DNA of 64,000 nucleotides from Nannochloropsis oceanica. Taxonomy: Eukaryota > Sar > Eustigmatophyceae > Eustigmatales > Monodopsidaceae. Where the stretch lies: NCBI GenBank assembly GCA_004519485.1, contig CP038128.1, forward strand, positions 1,195,001 through 1,259,000, in the 5' to 3' direction. Within the stretch, counting starts at the first letter, position 1. Each line of letters begins with the position of its first letter. A program made the translations under genes and the position numbers. Shown here piece after piece: positions 1 through 12,530 of this stretch. The notes beneath the pieces are model-generated. The model ran no database searches. It was given only the letters and a program-made list of their open reading frames with translations, and was not told the origin of the DNA.

Positions 1-2038
<2,038 letters not shown>

Positions 2039-2769
2039 AAAGGGTGGGGGACGGAGGGTTGAAGAGAGGGAGGGAGGGAGGGAGAAAGAGAGGGAGGGCG
2101 AGCACTGAGGGTGGGGCATCAGCAGCGGTACAGAGACGGCGGCCCTTAAACCTCGTCCTGCCAGTCGTGCTGCAGCTGCTGCTGGGTCTCCTTTCGCCTT
2201 CCCTTAAACTGGCACGACAAACACCTTTTGAATACGTGTGATAAGGATTGGAATGTGTGCACGCGCGAGATGGATGCAGTTTTAAAGCAGGTCGTCAATA
2301 TTTGTAATTGCTGGGAAAGGTGAAACAAACACCCCTAACAAGAAATGTGAAAGAAAAGGAGCAAAGATCGAAGAGAATCAGCTCTGAGGTCGTGAAATGC
2401 AGTGACTTCAACCACGGCAGGGATGAAGACATGAATGACTGGTTTCACATAATTTATTTCTCTCGTGTGTAGACTCACCTATGTATACATCACCTCACCA
2501 CTCGAACATTCGTGACTCACCACTCGCGATTCACGCGTTCTACTACGATAGTAGGCAAAATGTGGGGATTTAAAGCGAGGAAAGTTTCATGCTCACATTG
2601 TATAGTTTATGAATGCGTCGATTGCATGCTTTGTAAGGTATGGTCTGTTGATCTCGGTGTACTTTGTCTTGAATGTTTTTCTCGGTGTCTCCACTTTGGT
2701 CGGAGGAGGAGGAGGAGGAAGTGATGACAGAGGAGCTATAGAGCTGCCCTTGCGTTTATTGCTATTCTC
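2039..2769. other. Spacer between the convergent MAPK and RS-protein genes
   Basis: This is the 3' flank of both neighbours. It carries more GGGA repeat (about 2065-2100), then unique sequence of lower GC, and no conserved reading frame that I recognise. The CTT/CTCCTT run just beyond it (from 2780) is the C-terminal coding end of the RS protein on the minus strand. Confidence 0.6.
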
Positions 2770-4176
2770 CTATTTGTGTTTCTTCTCCTTCTTGGGCTTC
2801 TCCTTCTTCTTCTCCTTCTCCTTCTCCTTCTCCTTCTTCTCCTCCTCCTCCTTTTTCTTCTTCTTCTTCTTCTTCTTCTTCTTCTTCTTCTTCTTCTTCT
2901 TCTTCAGATTTTTCTCATTTTCGGGGGCTTTAAGCGATTTACATGCGACTGCCAACAAATCCTCTTCCCCGTATCTCCTCTTCTTTCCTCCTTCCTCCTT
3001 CATCTCCACGGACGGAAGGACCTGTTTCTCCTTCTCCACTCCCTCTTGCCGTTTTACTTGCTTCAGCACTGCGTCATTTCTTCCCTTCTTCTGACCCTCT
3101 CCCATTCCCTCCTCCTTCAGCACACTTCCTCCTCTTCTTCCTACCCCTCCTTGTCCTTCTTCCTCACCCCTCGTCCGCCCTCCTCCTCCTCCTCCTCCTC
3201 CTCCTCCTATTTCACCGCCAGGTCCACACATATCCAGCCTTTTCTCCCGGCCATACCATCCACCGACACGGACGAAAGAATCATCTCCCTCCTCCCGTGA
3301 CCGCGGCAGAGAACGGGAGGGTGATCTGACCCTACCCCTGGTCCTCCCCCTCTCCCAACTCCGGCTGCGCCTGCGGCTACACCTTCCCCCCCACGATACC
3401 CTTCTTCCTTGCATTTGGCCTCGCTCGTGCCATGGGTGACTATGACGGGGAGATGGAGGAGGCGAATATCCACGACGAAGGGCACGACTGCGGCTACTGC
3501 TCCTGCTGCGGCTGCGGCTGCGTGCTTGGTGCTTTTCGTAATCTCTGCCCCTGCTTCGATCCCTTCTCTTTTCGAAGCTTCTGCTCCTTCTCTTTCCAAA
3601 GGGACTCCTGAGTCTGTTCCTGCTCCTGCTTCCCCTCCTTCCCTTCTGGCTATCACTCCTGTCATGATCGTGCAAACGGTGGGTGTCCTTTGCCGAGGGG
3701 GAACGAGAGCGGCTTGCACTGTATTTTTCGGCCACAGTCTTCAGGATCTGTCGTTGCTCCTGCTTCTGCTTGTCGTTACCTACGTCGTTAACTCTACTGG
3801 CAGGAAATAGGGAAGGAGATGGATGGCTGGAGGAGAGAGGAGGGATCGATAGTGCAAGGGAGGAGGGTTGTGGTTCCGTCTTCTCCTCTGCCTCCTCCTC
3901 TTTCAGCTGTCTTCGACAGGTCTGAGCCGAACTGTTCTCGGCCAGGATGCGCATAGCAGTCAAGTGAGCCTGGCGCTTGAACTCAGCCTGTAAAGCGGCG
4001 TCCACGTGTTGGCGGAAGGTTGGGTTGGCAGCCAGCAATGCGATTGTGCGCTCCTGCTGCTCCTGCTGCTCCTGCTCAAGCTCATGCTCCTTGCCTCTGC
4101 TTGGTGACGGCAAAGCTTCCTCATCGGGGGGATTTGGATTCGGGGGCAAAGCAGCCTTGGTGCTGGCTGTTGCCAT
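2770..4176 (-). CDS. RS-domain (Ser/Arg-rich) protein with poly-Lys tail, unknown role
   Basis: Single-exon frame of 468 codons from ATG at 4176. An N-terminal helical segment (about residues 40-95, around TFRQHVDAALQAEFKRQAH) precedes a Lys/Glu-rich linker. A long Arg-Ser domain follows (about 150-300, many RSRSRS and RSPS dipeptides), then a Gly-rich stretch with ten consecutive Gly, and a C-terminus with about 18 consecutive Lys ending in KKEKKHK. RS domains of this kind are typical of splicing factors and nuclear-speckle proteins, and the basic tail suits nuclear or RNA interaction. I see no RRM, so it is not a classical SR protein. The poly-Lys comes from an AAG microsatellite (CTT on the + strand, about 2850-2905). 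Transcribed away from NUF2. A nuclear RNA-processing role is inference from composition. Confidence 0.72.
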   Translation of the reverse strand: MATASTKAALPPNPNPPDEEALPSPSRGKEHELEQEQQEQQERTIALLAANPTFRQHVDAALQAEFKRQAHLTAMRILAENSSAQTCRRQLKEEEAEEKTEPQPSSLALSIPPLSSSHPSPSLFPASRVNDVGNDKQKQEQRQILKTVAEKYSASRSRSPSAKDTHRLHDHDRSDSQKGRRGSRSRNRLRSPFGKRRSRSFEKRRDRSRGRDYEKHQARSRSRSRSSSRSRALRRGYSPPPSPRHSHPWHERGQMQGRRVSWGGRCSRRRSRSWERGRTRGRVRSPSRSLPRSREEGDDSFVRVGGWYGREKRLDMCGPGGEIGGGGGGGGGGRTRGEEEGQGGVGRRGGSVLKEEGMGEGQKKGRNDAVLKQVKRQEGVEKEKQVLPSVEMKEEGGKKRRYGEEDLLAVACKSLKAPENEKNLKKKKKKKKKKKKKKKKKKEEEEKKEKEKEKEKKKEKPKKEKKHK

Positions 4177-4763
4177 TTCCCTTCCCTTTGGTGTTGTGTG
4201 GGGTGTAAGGGTGAGAGCCCTGATAAGAAGAGGGGCGGGAGGTCGATCGCTGGAGCCTCGCCCAAAAAGAGAGGCAAGTCATTCGCTTGATTTCTAGCTG
4301 CACCGTGCCCGACGATTCCCACACAGACAGGCGTGTACACTCTCTCTCGACTCAGCCTTCAAAGGTGCCGCGAGGAAGAGCGGTAATGTGCAGTTTCGTC
4401 CCTGTGGCGGGCGGCTGCTTATGGAAGAAAGGAGAGCTTGCTTTGAACGGATCGGAGCACTTTGGCACGCTTCAGGCGCGGAAGCAGTTTGCATTCCTTG
4501 GCCTCTTTCCGATCGCCTCTTCCCAAACAAACTATCAAGCAAACACGTTGTGCATCGACCCAGTGCATGATAAATTGTGTATAATGCGCCATGGCATCAG
4601 ACATCATTGTTGGGCATGCTGCTCTGGCGAAGCCCATTATTCCTTGCCTGCTTATCATCATTGCGGTCCGTCTCGTTAACTTTTCCTCTCATTCCATCTC
4701 CGCGACATAGGCACACACCACCATCTCCATCACTGCCACTACATCCACAACGCACGCATTGCC
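4177..4763. promoter_or_regulatory. Divergent spacer between the RS-protein and NUF2 genes
   Basis: The 587 bp between two divergent starts must contain both promoters. Short frames cross it on both strands but none has a recognisable domain. I see no clear TATA box or repeat. The promoter role is inferred from gene orientation alone. Confidence 0.45.
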
Positions 4764-6514
4764 ATGAGCTGGAACGACTCCCGGCAAAGCTTGGGCCCGC
4801 GTGCCTCGATGGGGCCTCGTCCTAGCATGGGTCCCCGGGCAAGCATCGGCGGCCGGCAGCAGCAGCAGCCAGTCCAAGCCTTCTCATTTCCCATCCTCAA
4901 GACCCCTGATATTTTGCAGTGCATGCACGAACTGCAGGTGCGCTTGACGGAGGCGGAGATTAATGAGGCAGACAAGCATCGGGACTCCATTCGACGGGCA
5001 TACGAGCATTTGGTGGAGATTTGCACAGGTGCGTAGGATGACGGTGGCGTTCGAAGCTCTGGGGTGTTTCTCCCTCCCCTGCCGCCTCCCTCCTTCCCGC
5101 GTGTCTCCCTGGTCATCCCCACTGCCTCTCGACCTGCCCTTCTCTATGATCCACAATGCTACTTTTGACGTATTTCCCCTTCCCCGCCCATCCCTCCCCT
5201 CCTACTTGCGACCAAGGCATCACCAAGGAAGAAATGAGCCAGCCGGCCTTCAGTGGTATTAACGCCCTCAACTACCCCGAGCTGCACGAGGAATCCATCC
5301 CCGAACTCGCCTTCTTCCGTGCATGTACCAAAATGATGACTGTGTGTGGTGTGCATGACTTTAGCATGAAAGACCTCCTTGCCCCGGAGCCGAAGCGAGT
5401 GAGGAGGCACTTGAGCGCTATCATTAACTTTGCCAAGTTCCGAGAGGAGCGTCTGGTGATGTATTCGGAGCTGGCTGTGAAAAGGGATCAATTACTCGAT
5501 ACCCTCAAGAGGCTCCAGGACGAGGAGGTGGGGGTGAGCAAGGAACTCGGTGCCTTGCGGGAGCAGGCGGCGGAAGAAAACGAGGAGATGGAGGGTTTGG
5601 AAAGGGAGTGCGAGATCGCAGAGGCGGAGCTTGACCAACTGAATAAACGGCAAGCAGAAATAAGAGCGCAGGGCGGGGAGTTGAAGAAACAGAGTCAAGA
5701 GCTGAAGGAGAGCATTGGGAAGGTTACTGTAGTGTTGGAGGGAGCGATCGAGGAGAGGGAGAGGACGAGGGGCCAGATAGTCCGTAGCCCCGAGAGGGTG
5801 AGGAGGGAGCTGGCCAAGGCGGGGGAGGAGGTGGAGATGGAGAAGAAGGAGGGATTGATTGCAGAGAGGGATGCGAGGGAGATGCATTTGAGGGTGCAGG
5901 CGGTGCAAAAGGGAGAGAAGGAGGTGGGGAAGGCGATCAAGTCGATCGAAGACGTGGAGGTGGAGTTGAACAAGCAGAAGGCGGCGAGCAAGGAGCTGAA
6001 GGACGCGACGAGGAATGTGCAAGGGAACCGACAGAAGGTGGTGGAAACGAAACAGGAAATGGAGAACCTGAAGAGGCAGGCGTCCAGGTACGAAGAGCGG
6101 CTGGCGCACTTGCGGAGGTCGGGGAAGGCCAAGGACGAGGCTTTGGAGGAGGCAGGGAGGGAGGCACAGGCCGAGCTGCTGGCTGTGGAGAAGGTGCGGA
6201 GGGCGCACCAGGGAGCAGTGGAGGAGAGCGAAGGAGAAGTGGCACGAAAGATGGCGGAGCTGGAGGGGGAGAAGGGGGAGAACAGCTTGAGGGTGAGTGA
6301 GATGGTGGGGGCACTCAAGACGCTGAACGAGACTGTGGCGGAGCACCAGCAACGGTTGAGGGATACGTTAGGGGACGCGACGAATACGCCGTTGGCTGGG
6401 GCCAGTGTGGTGACCAATACCCCGATTTTGAGCCGCTTGTCGATGGCGGCGGCGGCCAGAAAGGGGGGGGAGAGTGGGGGAATGGGGGGAGGGATGATGA
6501 AGCCAGTGCTCTAG
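4764..6514 (+). CDS. NUF2: Kinetochore protein Nuf2 (NDC80 complex)
   Basis: Two exons, 4764-5028 and 5217-6514, joined at a Gly codon, give 520 residues. Nuf2 pairs with Ndc80 to attach kinetochores to spindle microtubules. After a low-complexity leader with repeated GPRASMGPR units comes the Nuf2 calponin-homology domain (about 38-160). It starts at FSFPILKTPDILQCMHEL and contains GVHDFSMKDLLAPEPKRVRR and LSAIINFAKFRE, which match the family signature. The remaining 320 or so residues are a nearly continuous coiled coil rich in Glu, Lys and Arg, as expected for the NDC80 rod. The intron is 188 nt with donor GTGCGT. The leader before the CH domain is longer than in the animal proteins that I remember. 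The GGG-rich 3' end encodes a Gly/Met tail. Confidence 0.93.
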
Positions 6515-7441
6515 AGTGGGACCGAGGGAGGGACAGGATGTGTGTGTGTGTGTGTGGGCGCGCGCAGGGATGAAGGACACTGCAAGATAAGGCGGAAAAA
6601 GAGGCTTACGGAGGATGAAACGGATTAACGCACAGTAGCCGGGTGTAAGTGTGCGTGACTGTAGGAGTGACAGGAGGGAGGGAGGGAGGGAGGGTGGGGA
6701 AGGTGGAGCTAGCAGTGAGGAGAAGGGAGCTACCACAAAGGAAAGGAGTAAGGAAAGTTATGGCGGTTTGTTTTTGGTGCCCTGGATGATAAAGGATTGA
6801 AGGCGTATCAACTTGAGTGGTTGGTTGAGTAAAGAGAAGGGAAGAGAAGAAAAGAGTAAACGAACGAAAAACAGAGAGTGAGAACAGCGTGTGTGTGTTC
6901 ATAGGCATGAGGAGAAGGTGGAAAGAAGGACAACGAGAAGGAGGAAGCGAAGAAAACAAAGAAAGTGAAGGTAAAGAAACCAATCGACGATGAATGACGA
7001 AAGTAGGAGGGAGGGAGGGAGGGAAGGAGGGAGGGAAGGAGGACAAGGGTAAGAACAACGTTGTAATTCTATCTCACGAAGAAACGACAAAAGGAATAAC
7101 AGAAGGCACAAAGGCATGATGAAAGCAGTGCCAATGTCAAGTCATTGCTTTAGATAGCGCTACGTCACCTGCTACGTGTAGTTATTTTCCCTGTTAATGG
7201 TTGTCAATTAGATAGGCCTCGCCCTCCCTCTCTTTCTTGCTTTCTACAACTGCTTCTTCTGCTATTCTTCTTCAGCTCAATGTTGATACAGAACCTTTTC
7301 GTTCTTTCTAATATTCACTTTGTTTAAAGGCTTCGTTGTATTTTTTACATACACACATGCACACTGTCCTCCGTCCCTCCGTCCCTCCTTCCCTCCGTCC
7401 CTCCGTCCCTCCTTCCCTCCGTCCCTCCGTCCCTCGCCCCT
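6515..7441. other. Spacer with GT, GGGA and CCGT microsatellites
   Basis: Flanks the 3' ends of NUF2 and the papain-like gene. It holds a (GT)8 run at about 6540, GGGA runs at about 6675-6700 and 7005-7035, and a tandem of CCCTCCGT units at about 7372-7435 that abuts the stop codon of the next gene. No coding signal recognised. Confidence 0.7.
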
Positions 7442-9693
7442 CTAGCAGTCAGGCGGCTGTTCATACGCCGGCCCCAGAGTCGGGCATTTTTCATCCATGT
7501 GTGCAAACGGCTGCTTCAAATTAAATGCCGGCAAGAACATTTCCCATTCCCCCAGAATCTGCTTCGTGTCGCCCCTGAATATCGCCAGCATTACATCATC
7601 GGCGTTTGTCAGCTCTCCGCAATTTATCTCCCCCCCTTCCTCCCCCAACACCCCCGCGGCCTTCCACATTGCACACACAAAGACACAACATACCATCGCC
7701 CGCCCCATTACCTCCTCTTTCTCTCCCTCCTTCGTTTCCCTTGTCGTATGGTACATCCAGTCATCCTTCTCCACCATCATCGGCACCCCAGCCGACGCCC
7801 TCACCAACCCATCCCCCCCTCCCCCCCCCCCCCGCCTGCTTCCCTACCTCCATCCACACCTCCGACGTGGTCAACCCCTCCGTCCCCACCCTCAAATTAA
7901 ACGCCTCCCGCCACAACAAATCCGCAATCGCAGGCACATGGCGCTCAACCAACCCAAAAGCCACCTCCAAGAAATTCCACTCCATACACCTCGTGAAATC
8001 AGGGGGCAAGCAGGGATAGTTCTCCCTCTCCGTGTCAACCCAACCCCACAGGAGTGAGTGATACCCATACGCTAAGCCCTCCATTTCCCTGAAGAAAGCC
8101 AGGGCCTTCTCAGCATTGAATCTCCCCCGTGCCTCGTCGCTCAAAGGGACATGCAAGACATTGTAATTTGCCTCCTCGGCCCACTGCAGCCACTGTCGAA
8201 AAGGCGTGCGTTGCACATTACTCTGCGGCCAGTAACTGCTCTTTATCTGGCTCTCCAGGATGTACAACTCTTTCCCTCCTTCCTCCCCTCCCTCCTCCTC
8301 CAAGTCCATCCACATGGCCACGGCCATATGCCCCGTGGTCGCCCCCATCCCCCAGGCCAGCATCGGGTCAAGCCCGTCCATTCGAATTACACCCATAATG
8401 TCCCCGTTACCCACCTCCGATTCATTGATCGAGGGCGAGGAAGGGGGGGAAAGAGGGAAAAGAGGGAAGAGGGCCAAAGATGCAGGGTGTGAATGCCGTC
8501 CTTGTCCGCCTCGGAGTGCAGAGGTGAACGCCAGGTCAGTGCTATTCCCACTGCTCCTAATCTCTCTTTCTACCTGCACTGCCCCATCCACCCTCCCTCC
8601 CTCCCTCCTCTCAAACAAAAACCCGGCATATTCTCGCAGAAATTCCACGTTTCTCTCCGCGGCCCTTTCACTCACCCCCTTCGTCAAGATCGGTTCAAAT
8701 AACGCAGCTGTTTGAAAGACGCTATGCATGGTCTCCTCTTTACTCGTCTTGAACGCCAGGACCCGGATCCCCTTTTCCTTCTCGTCCCATGCTTCGGCCG
8801 CCGTCCTATCAGGCGGCACAGGCCATGGAATCAAATACCTCCCTCGTTTCACGACATTTTCCAGGACAAAAGTGCTCGTACTGGCAAAGAGGTAAAAGTC
8901 CGCACACCCACGCACCATCGGTTGCCCCGCGTCGATCTCGAGCTGTTGGCTTTCCGCGTGAAACCGAAAGGCAGTATTTTGAAAGCAAGCCCCATGTACC
9001 GTCAAAACCCCGTCTTCCTTCCCTCCCTCCTTGCTCTCGCTCTCCTCATAAATGCCTCGGCCGGTCGTCTCGTCAATGTCCAGCAAGGTGGGGAGGGAGG
9101 ACGGGGTATGGGGGTTGTGGGAGCTGGTGTTGATGACACCTCTGAGATTGGGCAAGAAGGCAAAGTATGGGTAAGGGAGCTTGCAGTTTACCACCTCCGG
9201 GTTGGACTCGCCCCAAGATAGGATGTCAGAGATGAGCTGTTATAGGGAGGAAGAGAAGGAGGGAGGGAGGGTGGGTGGGTGGTGAGAGCCCGGGATGAAG
9301 AGAAAGGGGGTAGGGCGGTGGGTGGTAAATCGCGTGGCATGAGATTTCCATCCATTTTCAAGACGGATGCATCACAAGCTGCGTATGCACGTGCGTTAGA
9401 AGGCACAAAAAGGGGGAGGTGAGGGAGGGGTGTCATCACAACTTCATCCGTCAGACCCTGCCCAAACACACACTTACCTTGTCACGCAAGCCCACAAACT
9501 CGTCCGCGCCAAAGTGTAGTCCCTCCATCTGCTCCTGCAGGGCGTAGACGTGCTCCTTGAACGCGGTTGCCCACGCAGGGAGGGCCACGGGCACGGCCCA
9601 GCAAGTTTGAAGAAGCAACATGGGCAACATCAAGCTTGCTAGTCGCCGCCGAGGGGAGGCATTGCAAGAGCGTCGCCGCTGCCGCTGTAACAT
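7442..9693 (-). CDS. Secreted permuted papain-like (YiiX/NlpC-P60-type) family protein; frame shift at a poly-C run
   Basis: Exon 1 is 9478-9693 and exon 2 is 7442-9236; the splice is GT-AG and rejoins as RDK|LISDILSW. The ATG at 9693 opens a basic n-region and a hydrophobic stretch (LASLMLPMLLLQ), so a signal peptide is likely. The body resembles a conserved secreted protist family that I recall only as hypothetical: GLDPMLAWGMGATTGHMAVAMW, then ELYILESQ, YWP..VQRTPFRQWLQWAEEA, EGLAYGYHSLLWGWVD, and later GRAMVCCVFVCAMWKAAG and a C-terminal AHMDEKCPTLGPAY. A His motif ahead of a Cys motif is the order of circularly permuted papain-like hydrolases. Coding continues through position 7821-7833, but the upstream and downstream parts are in different frames there. 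This is either an assembly length error in the homopolymer or a real frameshift. Fold is inference; substrate unknown. Confidence 0.75.
7821..7833 (+). repeat. 13-C homopolymer inside a coding exon
   Basis: Thirteen consecutive C (13 G in the coding direction), preceded by T and a 7-C run at 7813-7819. The coding frame of the minus-strand gene changes across this tract. Homopolymers of this length are prone to miscounting in sequencing and to replication slippage. Confidence 0.9.
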
Positions 9694-10093
9694 GGCTTGA
9701 GTCGTGTGGGCGCGCAGAAGCAATATGTCTGTACTATGTGGGTGGTGAAAGAGGCGCAAATGTAAGGGGAAGAAGGAGGATGTACATCCAAGGCCTCATA
9801 GGTGGTTTGTTGACTTGAAAGATGCACCATGACTTTCCCTTTCCTTTTTTCCTTTTTCGCGCATGCTGTTAGTTGTTAGGTTGTCCATTTGCCTGTATGT
9901 CTGCTCTCAATGTCTCGCTGCCCTTACTCCAACCACCAGGATCCTTACACCACCTTCAACACACATGCCTACAGGCCTGTCGCGTGCTTGCCTGAATTTT
10001 ACCCTTGTCTCGGGCTTCGGAATGCGCGGACCAGCAGCAGCCCTCCAACAACCGTCATCAGCCCCGGCCGCCTCAAGAAGACACAACAGGACC
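9694..10093. promoter_or_regulatory. Divergent spacer between the papain-like gene and the YCII gene
   Basis: About 400 bp between two divergent starts. It contains in-frame upstream ATGs of the YCII gene (9863 and 10022), so part may be translated leader if those are used. A pyrimidine-rich stretch (about 9835-9860) precedes the first ATG. Promoter function is inferred from orientation. Confidence 0.4.
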
Positions 10094-11200
10094 ATGGCCA
10101 CTGTTCCCCCCTTCTCGCTCCTACTCCTCTCCTTCCTCCTTCTCGCGCTGCCCACCACTATCTCTGCCTTCCTTTTTTACCCTAACCGTTTATCGGGGCG
10201 CGCGGCGGGTGCCGTCCCCCGCATCCAACTCTCGGCCCCTGCCGGCCCAAGTTCTTCAACTCCTTCCTACGGCGTATATCAGCACAACACAGTCCTATAC
10301 GCTCGACGGCGGCGCAAGGGTGATTCCGACGCGGACTACGAACGCTTTGACCTGGACGAGCTGCGTGTCGAGAAGCGCTTCGAGGAGGTAGAGGAGATTG
10401 ACCCCGAGATGTTCCGACCGTCCAAAATGGAGTACTACGTGCCTCCTCCGGTGGAGGAAATCGAGCAATGGGACGTGACTGATACTAGATACATCGCCAT
10501 TGGCCTTGATAGAGATGGCGATGAGATCTTTCGGGAGCAGAGGCTGCCGAATTGTTACCTGCATCTGGCCTGGGCCCGACGATCTTACTTAGATCAACGG
10601 AGCCCTGTGAGTGTCTGGTGGGATTACGCGTTGGTCCGAGAGGACTTACAGGGTAACAGGGGTAATTTGTTCGGGATGAATGCATCGTCAGCTTCTCTTG
10701 TCAAGGCCTTCGTCGAGCTTGACCCGTACAAGAAGTTGGGGGTTTACAAGAGTTTGAAGGGATACCGGTGGAACCCTCTCAAAGACCCTGACCTTCTCTA
10801 CGCGCCTCGGGTGCAATTCGCGGTGGTGGCGCTCGATAAAGCAGATGCCTTGCCCTTGAGGATGGCGACCCGCGAGGCCCACCTTGCTTACATGCGAAGC
10901 TCAGGGAGGGTGGTAACAGCGGGGCCGCTTTTCGACTTGGACGCCGAAGACGGGTCCCCGGTGGGTTCGTTGGTGGTCTTCAACGCGGAAGATACGGAGG
11001 AGGCAAGGGCATTTATTGCTGATGATCCATACGTGAAAGCGGGGTTATTTGGTGAGACCTTCTTGACGCAATTGGCGGAATTGGACGTGACGGGGCAGCA
11101 CCTGGATAGGCAGTGGGAGAAGTACCAGATGGAGGAAAACCATTACGATCCCGTGCATGACTTGATGGTGGGGTGGGGTTTGATCAAGGGGGAGGAGTAG
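10094..11200 (+). CDS. Plastid-targeted YCII-domain protein
   Basis: Single exon, 368 residues from the ATG at 10094, which sits in a good context (ACCATGG) and directly opens a signal peptide. In-frame ATGs at 9863 and 10022 would add a non-conserved leader. The hydrophobic core SLLLLSFLLLALPTTISA is followed by FLFYP; Ala then Phe at the cleavage site is the stramenopile plastid-import signature, so the protein probably goes to the chloroplast stroma. The C-terminal third (about 240-335) is a YCII domain: FAVVALDKADALPLRMATR, then REAHLAYMRSSGRVVTAGPL, then DDPYVKAGLF. YCII is a ferredoxin-like fold related to muconolactone isomerase. The middle segment (about 110-235, with NCYLHLAWARRSYLD) is conserved-looking but unassigned. 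The reaction is unknown. Confidence 0.85.
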   Translation: MATVPPFSLLLLSFLLLALPTTISAFLFYPNRLSGRAAGAVPRIQLSAPAGPSSSTPSYGVYQHNTVLYARRRRKGDSDADYERFDLDELRVEKRFEEVEEIDPEMFRPSKMEYYVPPPVEEIEQWDVTDTRYIAIGLDRDGDEIFREQRLPNCYLHLAWARRSYLDQRSPVSVWWDYALVREDLQGNRGNLFGMNASSASLVKAFVELDPYKKLGVYKSLKGYRWNPLKDPDLLYAPRVQFAVVALDKADALPLRMATREAHLAYMRSSGRVVTAGPLFDLDAEDGSPVGSLVVFNAEDTEEARAFIADDPYVKAGLFGETFLTQLAELDVTGQHLDRQWEKYQMEENHYDPVHDLMVGWGLIKGEE

Positions 11201-12530
11201 AGGAGTAGAACGCGAAAAAGAGGGAGAGGAAAGGAATATTTTGAGGGATTAAAATAATAAGCAGACATATCGGACCAAAAAAGAAATTAAGCTCTTGGTT
11301 ATCTACGGAGTATTTCGATTTTTATTTTATTTCCAATGCCAGAAGACGTCTTCTCGATCAATTGTTGCCCCCTTTACCACAATTATCACCCCAACTGCTA
11401 TTGTATAGCGTATCTCATCCTCTGTAAGAGAACTGTGGCGTAACGAAGGAAGGAGAAGGACAAGAAGAAGGAGGAGAAAAAGAAGAATGAGGAAGAGGAG
11501 GAGGAGAAAAAGAATGATTGATGACCGAGGCTACAGCAGGGGCAATACCTAGTCTTCTCTGCTCTCGAGCAAACACCACAAAACCATTATTAAGCAGCAG
11601 CTCTCCGAATATAAAGACGTCCTGAAGGAAGCCCCCACCTTCGCCACCCTTGTTGTTGTCAGGCATCATGCTTGTGGAATGTCACTCCCAAAATACCCCC
11701 TCGCTACGATGCCTCATAAACGATTCACTTACAGTTCTGGTGGCACTTTATACTTAATTCTCAACCCAAATACCGGCGAAATCGACTGTGGCAACAGTGA
11801 TCAGCACTGTGGCAACTGTGATAAGCACTCCACTCGTATGCGACCCAGCCACGTACTAATCAACACAGAGACAGCTTTCTGTCCCCACCTCACTCATCCA
11901 TCGATTGGACCCACAAGACATGTCCAACAATCTGCCCCGTGAACTAAGCCAACTGTTTCAAGCATGTTTGACGTGTAATGCCCTACTCTGGCCACGGCGT
12001 CGTCGCACCGATTAATGGCAGCTTCGACAGTAGCGACGTCCATCGACCCAATGCCCTCCCTCAGCCAGACCGCGTCTGGTTCTTTCTCCTCTTAGCGTAT
12101 AAATGACAGATATCAATAAAATTGCCGACCATAGCGTTGGGCAGCGGCATGAGGAAGATCTCTCAAGGCACATAAAATCTCCGGTCATGGGCCAACAATC
12201 GTCCCACCAAGGCCGTTCCTATCCCAGCGTCAGCGGACGCCGCAACAAGTAAAGACGTCTGGCTACGCACGACATATTTTCACTTTTCTACCCTTGGACC
12301 TCCTTGCCTCCATGACAATCTGCTCACGTATCTTCCGCTCTCACATTACACAGGGCCCTGGAAACGTGTCCCAGGGGTTATTCCTGGTGTGTCCAAGGGC
12401 GAAAAAAACAACGCGCCAATCTTTCTTTCAAGTGTGTCGTTTGCCACGGACGCACAAGTCGATACCTCCAAGTCCTCCTTTTGCCCTAATTTGCATTTAA
12501 GGTGGCCACCCTACGTTTCGGAGCTACTTC
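11201..12530. other. 1.3-kb spacer without a recognised gene
   Basis: Follows the YCII gene and precedes the ABC1 kinase on the same strand. It is lower in GC than the genes, with an AT-rich stretch at about 11240-11340 and a purine-rich run at about 11440-11515. Short frames such as minus 11415-11669 (84 codons) and plus 11679-11942 (87 codons) lack recognisable domains. I saw no inverted repeats or transposon signature. Confidence 0.6.

Noticed and set aside
5492-6352. Long minus-strand frames (286 and 240 codons) across NUF2
   Set aside because: Antisense shadows of the coiled-coil coding exon; the Leu/Pro/His composition reflects complementary Glu/Lys codons.
11679-12250. Possible decayed transposon in the spacer before the ABC1 kinase
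   Set aside because: No transposase, reverse-transcriptase or integrase motif and no flanking repeats could be seen; composition alone is not evidence.
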